A stretch of DNA of 64,000 nucleotides from Streptomyces macrolidinus (GCF_023887685.1 NZ_JAMWMR010000002.1:186001-250000), one strand, 5' to 3'; positions 30,950 to 39,874 are shown, numbered from the stretch's first letter. Notes: generated from the sequence alone by a model not told the origin. A program made the numbers and translations.

Positions 30950-33435
30950 GCGGGCGGGCCCGGCTGGCCCTGTGTGCCGCGGCGGCGACCCTGATGACGT
31001 CGTGCGCCCTGCTGCCGCTGGTGTCCCCGGCGACCTGGCTCTTCCAGGCGGCCTTCCTGGTGGCGGCGCAGACCGGGGTGGGCGCGCTGACACGGCGGGT
31101 CCCGCTGGCCCGTCCGCTGACCATCGCCTGCCAAGGGGTGGTCGGCCTGCTGCTGCTCACGCTGGTCTTCGCCCGCGAGCAGGCCGTCGCCGGGTTCGTT
31201 CCGGGTCCCGACGCCTTCAACCACTTCGGGGTGCTGTTGCAGCAGGGCGCGGAAGACGTCGGGCGGTATGCGACCCCGGCGCCGCTGACCCCGGGGATCC
31301 GGCTGATGACGGTCGGCGGGGTCCTGGTGATCGGCCTGCTGGTGGACGCGCTCGCGGTGACGTTCCGCGCGGCGGCCCCGGCCGGACTCCCGCTGCTCGC
31401 GCTGTACTCGGTGGCCGCGGGCCTGTCCGAGGGCGGGGCCGACTGGCTGTGGTTCCTCATCGCCGCGGGCGGCTATCTGATGCTGCTGCTGGCCGAGGGC
31501 CGTGACCGGCTCTCCCGGTGGGGGCGGGTCTTCACGGGCGCGCCCCGTTCCCAGGGCGCCGCCTCGGGTGGCGCCGTGGCCCCCGTACGCGCCGGACGGC
31601 GTATCGGCGCGGTCGCGCTGGGCGTCGCCCTGGTGGTGCCGATCGCCCTGCCCACGCTCGACGGCGGTCTGCTGGACAGCGCCCGGAACGGCAGCGGCTC
31701 GGGCACGGGCGACGGCGGCACGGTCTCCGCGGTCAACCCCCTGGTGTCCCTGCGTGACAGTCTCAACGCGGACGAGGACCGCCAGGTCATGGCGTACCGC
31801 ACCAACTCCCGGACCACCCAGGACATGTATCTGCGGATCGTGGCCCTGGACGACTTCGACGGCACCACCTGGAAGCCGGCCCGGCGGCACATCAGCGCCG
31901 TACCGGACACCCTGCCCACCCCCAGCGGTCTCGCGGGGAGCGTGCGGCGGACCGAGGTCGACACGAGGATCTCCGCGGCGGACTGGTACGCGCAGGACTG
32001 GCTGCCACTGCCGTACCCCGCGACGCAGGTGAAGATCAAGGGCAGTTGGCGGTACGAGCCGGTGGGCCGCACGCTGGTGGGCGATCACGGGCAGAACACA
32101 CGCGGCGCGCGCTACGAGGTCAGAAGCCTGGTCGTGCAGCCCACGGCAGAGCAGTTGGCCGCGGCGCCGGAGCCGCCGCCGTCGGTGAAGAGCGCGTTCA
32201 CGAAGGTACCGGGGTCCCTGCCGGCGATGGTCGCGAGGACGGCCCGCGAGGTCACCGCCGGGGCGTCGAACCACTACGAGGAGGCGGTCAAGCTCCAGGA
32301 CTACTTCGCCTCCGACGGCGGGTTCACCTACAGCACCGAGGTGAAGGTCGGCAGCGGTCCGGGGGCGATCGCCCGGTTCCTCAGGGACAGGCAGGGCTTC
32401 TGTGTGCACTTCTCCTTCGCCATGGCGGCGATGGCGCGCACGCTCGGGATACCGGCACGGGTGGCGGTGGGCTTCACCCCGGGCACTCAGCAGGCGGACG
32501 GTTCCATGAGCGTGGGACTGCGGGACGCGCACGCCTGGCCGGAACTGTACTTCGAGGGCGCGGGCTGGACCCGGTTCGAGCCGACGCCGACCCGTGGCTC
32601 CAGCCCGGCGTACACGCAGCCGGACGCGCCGGGTGTGCAGGATCCGGTCATGCCGCGGCCGTCGACGGAGTCGTCCTCGGCGCCCTCGGCCGCACCGTCG
32701 GCGAGCGAGAGCTGCTCGGCGGTGCTGAAGCGGGAGCAGGCGTGCGACACCGCGCTGCCGCCGCCGTCGAGCGGCTCTTCGGGCGGGGGCCCGCGCTGGT
32801 ACCAGGTCCTGGCGTGGACCCTCCTCGGGCTGGTCGTGGCGGCGCTGCCGCTGTCGCCCCTGCTGTGGCGGCTCAGACGCCGGTCGGTGCGGCTGGCCTC
32901 CGCCCGGCACGCGGCCTCGTCCTCGTCCCAGGGGCAGGGCCGTGGTCACCGGGACGGTCGGCCCGCCTCCCCGCCTGCCCCGGACGACAGCGGGGTGTCC
33001 GTCCCCTCGACAGAGGTGGCCGTCGAACACACCCTTGCCGTGTGGCGCGAGCTGACGGACACGGCGTGGGACCACGGCATCGTGCCGGACGACGCGCTGA
33101 CCCCGCGGAAGGCCGCCGAGCGGATCGTACGGCTCGGACGGCTGGACGGGGCGGCGGCCGAGGCGGTGCACCGGGTGGCCGGTGCCGTGGAGCAGGTGCT
33201 CTTCGCGCCGCGACCGCGCGTCCAGGCCGGGCTGGTCGGGGACGTACGCAGGGTGCGGGCCGGGCTGCGGTCCGTGGCCGACCGGCGGACCCGGGTCCGG
33301 GCGGTGCTGGCGCCGCGCTCGGCCGTCCGGGCCGTGTGGGCGTTCACCGACCGCTGGGCGGCGCGCAGGGCCCGCCTGGCGGCACGCTGGACGGCGTTGG
33401 TACGGCGTCCCTCCGAGCAGCGGCAGAGCGGCTGA
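30946..33435 (+). CDS. Transglutaminase-like membrane protein, TgpA/DUF3488 type
   Basis: 829 residues. The ATG overlaps the DUF58 stop by 4 bp; the open frame upstream to 30346 is a shadow of the DUF58 gene. Six membrane helices fill the first ~230 residues (DUF3488). An extracytoplasmic transglutaminase core follows with Cys in GFCVHFSFAMAAMA (near 486), His in RDAHAWPELYFEG (near 530) and the acidic residue in GWTRFEPTPTRG. A Ser/Pro linker leads to another membrane helix (near 625) and a DUF4129-like cytoplasmic tail. Homologues such as Pseudomonas TgpA are periplasmic-facing transglutaminase-fold proteins. Forms one operon with MoxR and DUF58. Confidence 0.93.
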   Translation: MSGRARLALCAAAATLMTSCALLPLVSPATWLFQAAFLVAAQTGVGALTRRVPLARPLTIACQGVVGLLLLTLVFAREQAVAGFVPGPDAFNHFGVLLQQGAEDVGRYATPAPLTPGIRLMTVGGVLVIGLLVDALAVTFRAAAPAGLPLLALYSVAAGLSEGGADWLWFLIAAGGYLMLLLAEGRDRLSRWGRVFTGAPRSQGAASGGAVAPVRAGRRIGAVALGVALVVPIALPTLDGGLLDSARNGSGSGTGDGGTVSAVNPLVSLRDSLNADEDRQVMAYRTNSRTTQDMYLRIVALDDFDGTTWKPARRHISAVPDTLPTPSGLAGSVRRTEVDTRISAADWYAQDWLPLPYPATQVKIKGSWRYEPVGRTLVGDHGQNTRGARYEVRSLVVQPTAEQLAAAPEPPPSVKSAFTKVPGSLPAMVARTAREVTAGASNHYEEAVKLQDYFASDGGFTYSTEVKVGSGPGAIARFLRDRQGFCVHFSFAMAAMARTLGIPARVAVGFTPGTQQADGSMSVGLRDAHAWPELYFEGAGWTRFEPTPTRGSSPAYTQPDAPGVQDPVMPRPSTESSSAPSAAPSASESCSAVLKREQACDTALPPPSSGSSGGGPRWYQVLAWTLLGLVVAALPLSPLLWRLRRRSVRLASARHAASSSSQGQGRGHRDGRPASPPAPDDSGVSVPSTEVAVEHTLAVWRELTDTAWDHGIVPDDALTPRKAAERIVRLGRLDGAAAEAVHRVAGAVEQVLFAPRPRVQAGLVGDVRRVRAGLRSVADRRTRVRAVLAPRSAVRAVWAFTDRWAARRARLAARWTALVRRPSEQRQSG

Positions 33436-33586
33436 CGTACGGGACCGCCCGCCCCGGCGGCCGGGGCGGGCGGTCGGTACGGGCTTCCCCGTACGCGGGC
33501 TTCCCGGTACGGGCTTCCGTTTCGAAGAACCGGCCGGAACGACGGGCACCCTGAACGACAAGTGCCTGAACGACGAACAACGACGA

Positions 33587-33620
33587 ACAGGGGCGACCAC
33601 TCATCGGTGGTCGCCCCTGT
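33587..33620. terminator. Bidirectional terminator between convergent genes
   Basis: Perfect 14-bp stem ACAGGGGCGACCAC (33587-33600), 6-nt loop, complement 33607-33620, between the transglutaminase gene (plus) and the DUF3040 gene (minus). The stretch 33480-33519 before it has three irregular copies of CGGGCTTCC. Confidence 0.85.
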
Positions 33621-33633
33621 CCTCAGGTCCTGA

Positions 33634-33663
33634 ATACTCGGGTCTTGGATACTCGGGTCTTGG
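33634..33663. repeat. Perfect 15-bp tandem repeat
   Basis: ATACTCGGGTCTTGG occurs twice in a row (33634-33648, 33649-33663), 20 bp downstream of the stop of the minus-strand DUF3040 gene. Confidence 0.95.
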
Positions 33664-33683
33664 ACTGATCCGAACGCGAGGCC

Positions 33684-34079
33684 CTAGTGGCCCTGTTCGT
33701 CCCGGCGTCGCTGCCAGCGCTGTTCGATGCGGTCCATCATGGAGCGTCGCTGGCGGGCCTGCCCGCCGCGGGCGCCGACACCGGGTGGCGTGCCCTGCTC
33801 ACCGGGCTTCGGGGCCTTGCGCCAGCCGGTCACGGCGAGTACGGCGCAGCCCAGCATGACCAGGAACCCGACCACGCTGACCCAGATCTGCTGAGCGACC
33901 ATTCCGGCCATGAGGAGCGCGATACCCACCAGGAAGCCCACGACCGCCTGGTAGACCCGTCGCCGGGTGTACGTACGCAGCCCGCTTCCCTCAAGCGCTG
34001 TCGCGAACTTGGGATCTTCGGCGTACAGCGCTCGCTCCATCTGCTCGAGCATTCGCTGCTCGTGCTCCGAGAGCGGCAC
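33684..34079 (-). CDS. DUF3040 domain membrane protein
   Basis: 131 residues from GTG at 34079 with GAGGAGG upstream; longer frames to 34313 lack support. The N-terminus PLSEHEQRMLEQMERALYAEDP is the DUF3040 signature. Two adjacent membrane helices follow (about 43-85), then a basic Arg/Gln-rich tail. The family is abundant in actinobacteria; no function is established. The 278 bp upstream (34080-34357) show no gene; they hold a GCCGCTGATCAGCGGC palindrome. Confidence 0.88.
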   Translation of the reverse strand: MPLSEHEQRMLEQMERALYAEDPKFATALEGSGLRTYTRRRVYQAVVGFLVGIALLMAGMVAQQIWVSVVGFLVMLGCAVLAVTGWRKAPKPGEQGTPPGVGARGGQARQRRSMMDRIEQRWQRRRDEQGH

Positions 34080-34357
34080 GGAGTCCTCCTCATCGTGCAG
34101 TCGCCGGGGCGACCGGGGGTCCCCTTCAGGATAGGCAGGGAATCGCCCCCTTGAAACCCGCCCCTCTACGCCAATTGGCCAACCGGAATCCGCCATGACC
34201 CGTCCCGGCTCGCTGAAGCTTCCATTCCCCAGCAGCCGACCCGTCATGCCGGGCGGTGTCCCTCGATCATACGGCTCACAGCTCCCGATCGGGCGGGCTG
34301 TGGCGTACACCATCTGCCGCCGCGCCGCTGATCAGCGGCGCCGTCCCGGGCGACGGC

Positions 34358-35182
34358 TCAGGACCCGGCGGGACCCCGCGTCTCGCCGAGGACATGGAGC
34401 TGGGTGGCCACCGAGTGGAAGGCGGGGGACTCGGCCGCCGCGGCCTCCAGCTTGAGCAGCGCGTCCAGGGCGCCGGGCTCGGTGTCGACCAGCACGCCGG
34501 GCACGAGGTCGGCGAAGACCCGGACGCCGTGCACGGCCGCGACGCTCAGCCCGGCGTCCTCGACGAGCGCCCTGAGCTGCTCGGCGGTGAAGCGGTGCGG
34601 TACGGGGTCGTTCTCGCCCCAGCGCCCGGCCGGGTCCTCCAGCGCCTGCTTGGCCTCCGTGAAGTGCCCGGCCAGGGCCCGCGCGAGCACGGCGCCGCCG
34701 AGACCGGCCGCGAGCAGGCTGAGGACGCCGTCGGGGCGCAGCGCGGCGACCACGTTGCGCAGGCCCTCGGCCGGGTCGTCCACGTACTCCAGGACGCCAT
34801 GGCACAGCACCACGTCGTAGCCGCCCCGCTCGACCACGTCGAAGAGGCCGTGGGCATCGCCCTGGACTCCTCGCACCCGGTCGGCGACCCCGGCCTCGGC
34901 GGCCCGGCGCTCCAGCGCGAACAGCGCGTTCGGGCTGGGGTCGACGACGGTGACGCGGTGGCCGAGGCGGGCGGCGGGCACCGCGAAGTTGCCGCTGCCA
35001 CCGCCGGCGTCGAGGACGTCCAGCACCTCGCGCCCCGTGGCCTTGACGCGGCGGTCGAGGGCGTCCTGGAGGACCTCCCAGACGACCGCGGTGCGCAGGG
35101 AGGCGCGGGGACGCGAGGGATCGGAGCCCAGCGACGTCTGAGCGTGGTGGTGGGAGACGGGCGGGCGCATAGGGTCCGACAC
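34358..35182 (-). CDS. Class I SAM-dependent methyltransferase
   Basis: 274 residues from GTG. The SAM motif I is VLDVLDAGGGSGNFAVPAA near residue 57, motif II VTVVDPSPNAL, and the post-I acidic residues GVQGDAHGLF follow. The catalytic-face loop reads DVVLCHGVLEYVDDPAEGL. The overall form resembles the small-molecule or CmoA/UbiE-like group, but the substrate cannot be assigned. It is monocistronic by spacing. In streptomycetes a methyltransferase of this kind is found at this place near the DUF3040 gene. Confidence 0.88.
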   Translation of the reverse strand: MSDPMRPPVSHHHAQTSLGSDPSRPRASLRTAVVWEVLQDALDRRVKATGREVLDVLDAGGGSGNFAVPAARLGHRVTVVDPSPNALFALERRAAEAGVADRVRGVQGDAHGLFDVVERGGYDVVLCHGVLEYVDDPAEGLRNVVAALRPDGVLSLLAAGLGGAVLARALAGHFTEAKQALEDPAGRWGENDPVPHRFTAEQLRALVEDAGLSVAAVHGVRVFADLVPGVLVDTEPGALDALLKLEAAAAESPAFHSVATQLHVLGETRGPAGS

Positions 35183-35315
35183 GGCAGTTGACTCCTCGGC
35201 GCGGCACCGCCTGCTGTGCGGCGGAGCGATCGGACGGCCTTCCGGTCCCGACCAGGGCGAAAGGCTTCAGGCCACTCCACCCTATTGCCTCCGGCGACCT
35301 GCCCGGATCCCGGCC

Positions 35316-35357
35316 CGCACCACCTCGCGGCACCCCCGCACCACCTCGCGGCACCCC
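35316..35357. repeat. Perfect 21-bp tandem repeat
   Basis: Two identical 21-bp units (35316-35336, 35337-35357; core CACCACCTCGCGGCACC) lie 10 bp downstream of the stop of the minus-strand HEPN gene. Confidence 0.95.
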
Positions 35358-35367
35358 GCGGCCCCGC

Positions 35368-35907
35368 TCACCCCGCGTCCGGTATCTCCTCGCTCTCCTC
35401 CCACCTCGGCCTCGGCAGGACGGGCTGGGCCGCCAGCATCCGCTCGACCAGGCGCAGGAACATGGCCACGTCCCGGATCAGGTCGTCCGCGTCACGGGCA
35501 CTGGCCGCGCCCCGGATGTCCGCCTCGGCGCGGGCGCGACGGGCGGCTCCGGAGGCGAACAGCGCGCTCCATTCGGTCAGCTCGGGGGCTGTCTCCGGCA
35601 GCACGTCCCAGGCGCTCCTGATCCTCGCGCGACCCCGCGCCGTGGGTTCCGGACGTCCGCGGGCGGCGAGCACCGCGGCGGCGGTGCGCAGGGCCGCCAG
35701 ATGGGCCGTCGCATAGCGCTCGTTGGGGGTTTCGAGGACGGCGGCCTCGTCGAGTCCGGCGCGGGCCTGGGCGAGCAGGTCGAGCGCGGCGGGCGGGGCC
35801 GTGGCCCGGCGCAGCACGGGGTGCACGTCTCCCGCCGGGCCGGTCAGTGAGGGGGCAGGGCCGATGCCGCGGCGCCGGGGGGCGGCGGCTGCGTGGTGGC
35901 TGGCCAT
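35368..35907 (-). CDS. HEPN-domain protein, SAV_6107 type
   Basis: 179 residues from ATG at 35907, with AGGAGG seven bases upstream. The protein is almost all alpha-helical (LDLLAQARAGLDEAAV, TAHLAALRTAAAVLAARG, DLIRDVAMFLRLVERML). This matches the actinobacterial HEPN family named after SAV_6107. An R-x4-H pattern (RYATAH, residues 64-69) is present. This spacing fits HEPN ribonucleases, but the first x is Tyr rather than a polar residue, so catalysis is uncertain. It is divergent from the ABC/YhgE operon across a 162-bp region with a palindromic operator. Confidence 0.75.
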   Translation of the reverse strand: MASHHAAAAPRRRGIGPAPSLTGPAGDVHPVLRRATAPPAALDLLAQARAGLDEAAVLETPNERYATAHLAALRTAAAVLAARGRPEPTARGRARIRSAWDVLPETAPELTEWSALFASGAARRARAEADIRGAASARDADDLIRDVAMFLRLVERMLAAQPVLPRPRWEESEEIPDAG

Positions 35908-35997
35908 GACGAGCCTCCTGTCGTCTGGGTGACGGCACTGCGGCCGTATGTACCCATCGTGCGATATGGCACTGACAATCCGTTCTGATCTGGGGTT

Positions 35998-36048
35998 TTG
36001 CCTCACCCGAAGATCCAGCGCTAGTTTTGCACTGACCAGTCAGTACAA
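35998..36048 (+). promoter_or_regulatory. Promoter with overlapping 22-bp palindromic operator
   Basis: TTGCCT (35998-36003), 18-bp spacer, TAGTTT (36022-36027) is a good housekeeping promoter for the ABC-YhgE-tetR operon. The palindrome TTGCACTGAC-CA-GTCAGTACAA (36027-36048, one mismatch) covers the predicted transcription start, the usual position of a TetR repressor site. A half-site GCACTGAC recurs at 35969-35976, toward the divergent HEPN gene. The regulator is probably the TetR protein at 39171; this is inference. Confidence 0.75.
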
Positions 36049-36069
36049 CTTCCTGGGGAGGGCCGGTAC

Positions 36070-37029
36070 ATGACCGTCCAGGGGAGCGAGGGGGACATGG
36101 ATCTGCCACGGACAGCGGCCGGAGCCGCGGTCCACGCCGTGGACTTCGGGGTGAAGGGGCCGCGCGGCTGGGCCTTCCGGAACGTCTCCTTCACCGCGGA
36201 GCCGGGCTCACTGATCGCCGTCGAGGGGCCCTCGGGCGCCGGCCGCACCTGTCTGCTGCTCGCCCTCACCGGGCGGATGAAGCCGAGCGAGGGGCACGCC
36301 GAGGTCGACGGGATCCGGCTGCCCCGGCATTTGCCGGCGGTGCGCCGGATCAGCGCGCTCGCGCACGTTCCGGGCGTCACCGACCTCGACCCGGCGCTCA
36401 CCGTCGGCGAGCACCTGCGCGAACGGGCCCTGCTGGCAAGCCGGTTCGGCGACTCCCTGCGTGCGCTGCTGCGGCCTCGCGCGCGGCGTGCGGCCGAAGC
36501 GCGGGCGCGGATCGACAGCGCCCTGGCCGCCGCGGGACTCGACCCGGAGACGCTGCCCAAGGGGCCTCGTACGGCCGTACGCGATCTGGAGCGGCTGGAG
36601 GCGCTGCGGCTGTCCGTGGCCCTGGCCCTGATCGGCCGTCCGCGTCTGCTGGCCGTCGACGACACCGACCTCAAGCTCTCCGCCGCCGAACGGGCGGACG
36701 CCTGGGGCCTGTTGAGGTCGCTCGCCGAGGCCGGGACCACGGTCCTCGCGGTGTGCGGCGAGGCCCCCGAGGGCGCGGTCGTGGTGACCACGACACCCCG
36801 CGCCGGCACGGCGGGCAGCACCGAAGGCCGACGCGTGGACGCCGTACGCGAGGAGCCCGCCGAGGACGGCGCGGGCACCGGCCCGGACAAGGCCACCCAG
36901 GACAACGGCCGTACGCACAACGGCCGTACGGACAACGGCGGTACGCCCGCCAAGGACATCGCCACGGACGAAGGCCCGGACGACGACAAGGAGACGGCGT
37001 ATGCGCACGCCGAAGCTGGCCGCGCTTGA
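36070..37029 (+). CDS. Degenerate ABC-type ATPase-like protein
   Basis: 319 residues. It has the ABC fold layout (FRNVSFTAEPGSLIAVEGPSG) but key catalytic residues are changed. The Walker A is GPSGAGRT, with Arg59 in place of the essential Lys. The LSGGQ signature is replaced by DLERLEAL. Walker B ends LLAVDDTD, with Asp198 where the catalytic Glu should be. No switch His follows (VLAVCGEAPE). The last ~75 residues are hydrophilic, with an NGRT/NGGT repeat. The gene overlaps the YhgE/Pip gene by 29 bp and is first in the operon, so it is the likely cytoplasmic partner of that membrane protein. ATP hydrolysis is doubtful; nucleotide binding or a structural role is possible. Confidence 0.8.
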   Translation: MTVQGSEGDMDLPRTAAGAAVHAVDFGVKGPRGWAFRNVSFTAEPGSLIAVEGPSGAGRTCLLLALTGRMKPSEGHAEVDGIRLPRHLPAVRRISALAHVPGVTDLDPALTVGEHLRERALLASRFGDSLRALLRPRARRAAEARARIDSALAAAGLDPETLPKGPRTAVRDLERLEALRLSVALALIGRPRLLAVDDTDLKLSAAERADAWGLLRSLAEAGTTVLAVCGEAPEGAVVVTTTPRAGTAGSTEGRRVDAVREEPAEDGAGTGPDKATQDNGRTHNGRTDNGGTPAKDIATDEGPDDDKETAYAHAEAGRA

Positions 37030-39091
37030 GTTCAGGCGGTTCAGCAGGGGGAGGCTGCCGCGCGCGGCCCTGGTCGCGCTCCTGCTGCTGCCGCTGCTGT
37101 ACGGCGCCTTGTACCTGTGGTCGTTCTGGGACCCTTACGGGCGGCTCGACCGCATCCCCGTGGCGCTCGTCAACGACGACAAGGGGGCGACCGCCGGGGA
37201 CCAGCGCATCGCCATCGGCGACGACATCGTCAAGGGGCTGCACAAGAGCGACACCTTCGAGTGGCATGACGTGAGCGCCGCCGAGGCCAGGAAGGGCGTC
37301 GAGGACGGCACGTACTACCTGTCGCTGACCATGCCGTCCGACTTCAGCAAGCGGATCGCGTCCAGCTCCGGGGACTCCCCCGAGACCGGCGCCCTTCAGG
37401 TGCGGACGAACGACGCCAACAACTACATCGTCGGGCAGATCTCCCGCACGGTGTTCAGCGAGGTGCGCACGGCGGCCTCCACCAAGGCGTCGCGCTCGTT
37501 CCTCGACCGGATCTTCATCTCGTTCTCGGATCTCCACGGGGCGACCGTGAAGGCCGCCGACGGGGCCGACCGGCTCGCCGGTGGCCTCGGCAAGGCGGAG
37601 AAGGGCTCCAAGAACCTCGTCGACGGGCTCACGAACGCCAAGGAGAGCAGCAGCGACCTGGCGACCGGTCTGCGGAAGCTCGACACGGGCGCGGGTGACC
37701 TCAAGGACGGTACGCAGCAGGTCGCGGACGGCACCCGGGCGCTGGCCGAGCGGGTCGGCGGCGCGGCCGACCAGGTGCGGCCCTTCCTGAAGGAGAACAG
37801 CAAGCAGATCGCGGACACGGCGACCCTGGTGGCCGATTCCGCGGGTGTGATCAGCGACCACCTCGACGCGTTCGTCACCACGGCGCCCCTCGCCGAGACC
37901 GGCACCACCAAGGCCTCCGAGACCCTGGCCGCGGTCTACGCGCGGCGCTGCGCCGACGACGCCGCCACCACGCCCGACCCGGCCTGCGGCGACCTCGAGA
38001 AGGCGAAGGACGCCGCGGCGGACGCGGCACGCCTGGCCACGGACGTCAACACGGTGGTGACGGACTACCACGACGACACGACCTCTCTCCAGAAGGACCT
38101 GAAGACTCTTCAGGAACAGGCGCGGGCGCTCGCCGAGGCGGCACCGCATCTGTCCGAGGACCTCGACGACGCGGTCACCAAGGTGGAAGCGCTCGACAAG
38201 GGCGCCGCGGCGGTCGCCAAGGGGGCGAACACGCTGAACACCGGCCTCGGCAAGGCGAGTACGGGGGCGACGGACCTCCACACGGGCATCGGCAAGCTGA
38301 AGACGGGCGCGGTCGACCTCGACGGCGGTATCTACAAGCTCGTCGACGGCTCCGGGAAGCTCGCCGAGGGCCTGCACGACGGCGCGGGCGCGATCCCCGA
38401 CTACGACAAGAAGGACCGCGACCAGCGCACCCAGGTGATGGCCGACCCGGTGCAACTGGCCTCCCGGGACCTGCACAAGGCGCCCAACTACGGCACCGGT
38501 TTCGCCCCGTACTTCATCCCGTTGTCCCTGTGGGTGGGCGCGATGGTGGCGTACATGCTGATCGCGCCGATGAACCGGCGCGCGCTCGCGGCGGGCGCCC
38601 CGGCCTGGCGGATCGCGCTGGCGGGCTGGCTTCCGGTGGCCGCCATAGGCGTGTTGCAGACCGCCGCCCTCATGGCGGTGCTGCACTGGGCGGTGGGCCT
38701 GCAGATGGCGCGGGCGGCCGGGACGGTCGGCTTCCTGTTCCTGGTGTCGGCGTGCTTCGCGGCCCTCGTGCAGTGGCTGAACGCACGCTTCGGGGCGGCG
38801 GGCCGGATCCTCGTCCTCGCCCTGCTGATGCTCCAGTTGACGTCCGCGGGCGGCACCTACCCCGTGCAGACCAGTCCGGGCTTCTTCAACGCGCTCCACC
38901 CCTACCTGCCGATGAGTTACGTTGTCGAGGCTCTCAGGAGGCTGATCACCGGCGGCGGGCTGGGACCGGTGTGGCAGGCGTGCGCCGTGCTGGCGGCGTT
39001 CACCGTGGGCGCCCTCGCGCTCACCGCCCTGTCGGCCCGCCGCAAGCAGGTGTGGACCCTCGACCGGCTGCACCCGGAGCTGAGCCTGTGA
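37001..39091 (+). CDS. YhgE/Pip domain membrane protein
   Basis: 696 residues. One membrane helix near the N-terminus (about 22-42) precedes the YhgE/Pip motif IPVALVNDDKGA. A long extracytoplasmic helical region follows (about 45-495), rich in repeated G-x-x-x-L units such as LATGLRKLDTGAGDLKDGT. Five or six membrane helices complete the protein (about 505-685). The architecture is that of ABC-2-like permeases and of phage-infection protein Pip. It is encoded with an ABC-like protein upstream and a TetR regulator downstream, so export of a small molecule or lipid is the best guess. No substrate can be named. Confidence 0.9.
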   Translation: MRTPKLAALEFRRFSRGRLPRAALVALLLLPLLYGALYLWSFWDPYGRLDRIPVALVNDDKGATAGDQRIAIGDDIVKGLHKSDTFEWHDVSAAEARKGVEDGTYYLSLTMPSDFSKRIASSSGDSPETGALQVRTNDANNYIVGQISRTVFSEVRTAASTKASRSFLDRIFISFSDLHGATVKAADGADRLAGGLGKAEKGSKNLVDGLTNAKESSSDLATGLRKLDTGAGDLKDGTQQVADGTRALAERVGGAADQVRPFLKENSKQIADTATLVADSAGVISDHLDAFVTTAPLAETGTTKASETLAAVYARRCADDAATTPDPACGDLEKAKDAAADAARLATDVNTVVTDYHDDTTSLQKDLKTLQEQARALAEAAPHLSEDLDDAVTKVEALDKGAAAVAKGANTLNTGLGKASTGATDLHTGIGKLKTGAVDLDGGIYKLVDGSGKLAEGLHDGAGAIPDYDKKDRDQRTQVMADPVQLASRDLHKAPNYGTGFAPYFIPLSLWVGAMVAYMLIAPMNRRALAAGAPAWRIALAGWLPVAAIGVLQTAALMAVLHWAVGLQMARAAGTVGFLFLVSACFAALVQWLNARFGAAGRILVLALLMLQLTSAGGTYPVQTSPGFFNALHPYLPMSYVVEALRRLITGGGLGPVWQACAVLAAFTVGALALTALSARRKQVWTLDRLHPELSL

Positions 39092-39170
39092 CCCCGTGAC
39101 AACCGGTGGGCCCCTGCCCTCCCCCATGGCCCGCGACCAGCAAGGCCGTGCTCATTTCGCTAGGAGACCG

Positions 39171-39806
39171 ATGGAACACCGCAGTGCCGCCGCGTCGGGC
39201 GGGTCGTCGAGCCGTCGCGCGGCGACCCGGCAGAAGCTCTACGAGGCGGCCGTCACCCTCATCGCGGAGCAGGGGTTCTCCGCGACCACCGTCGACGAGA
39301 TCGCCGAGCGGGCCGGTGTCGCGAAGGGCACGGTCTACTACAACTTCGCGAGCAAGTCCGGCCTCTTCGAGGAGTTGCTGCGGCACGGCGTGGGGCTCCT
39401 CACCGCCTCCCTGCGGGAGGCCGCCGAGCGGACCGAGGTGTCCGGTGGCACCAAGGTGGACGCCCTGGACGCGATGATCCGCGCGGGGCTCGGCTTCATC
39501 GCCCGCTACCCGGCCTTCACACAGTTGTACGTGGCCGAGCTGTGGCGCACCAACCGCGCCTGGCAGTCCACGCTCATGGTGGTGCGGCAGGAGGTCGTCG
39601 CGGTCATCGAGGGAGTGCTGCGCGAGGGTGTGGCGGGCGGCGAGTTCAGCGATGACATCGACGTCCCGCTGACGGCCGCCGCGCTGGTCGGCATGGTGCT
39701 GGTGGCGGCCCTCGACTGGCAGTCCTTCCAGCCGGAGCGCTCCCTCGACGACGTCCACGCGTCGCTGTCGCGGCTGCTCCAGGGGCGTGTGAGCGGCGGC
39801 AGGTAG
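39171..39806 (+). CDS. TetR family transcriptional regulator
   Basis: 211 residues from ATG at 39171, preceded by AGGAGA at 7 nt; longer frames from 39096 lack a ribosome site. The N-terminal helix-turn-helix is canonical (TRQKLYEAAVTLIAEQGFSA, TVDEIAERAGVAKGTVYYNF, ASKSGLFEELL). The C-terminal ligand domain is helical. It is the third gene of the operon behind the 22-bp palindrome at 36027, so autoregulation together with control of the ABC/YhgE pair is likely. The ligand is unknown. Confidence 0.93.
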   Translation: MEHRSAAASGGSSSRRAATRQKLYEAAVTLIAEQGFSATTVDEIAERAGVAKGTVYYNFASKSGLFEELLRHGVGLLTASLREAAERTEVSGGTKVDALDAMIRAGLGFIARYPAFTQLYVAELWRTNRAWQSTLMVVRQEVVAVIEGVLREGVAGGEFSDDIDVPLTAAALVGMVLVAALDWQSFQPERSLDDVHASLSRLLQGRVSGGR

Positions 39807-39824
39807 CCACGTTCGGGACGCCAA

Positions 39825-39874
39825 AGCGCCGGTGCGAGGCCCTCCGCGTGTGCGGACGGCCCTGGACCGGCGCT
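39825..39874 (+). terminator. Nested hairpin terminator after the tetR gene
   Basis: AGCGCCGGT (39825-39833) pairs with ACCGGCGCT (39866-39874). Inside it GGCCCTCCGC (39838-39847) pairs imperfectly with 39852-39861. It lies 18 bp after the TetR stop. The 336-bp gap 39807-40142 otherwise holds only the promoter of the next gene. Confidence 0.7.

Noticed and set aside
30298..33600. 1100-residue minus-strand frame
   Set aside because: Antisense shadow of the DUF58 and transglutaminase genes; Arg/Gly/Pro-rich with no domain, caused by high GC.
36671..39127. 818-residue minus-strand frame opposite YhgE/Pip
   Set aside because: Antisense shadow; no motifs, and the plus frame has clear membrane helices and a family motif.
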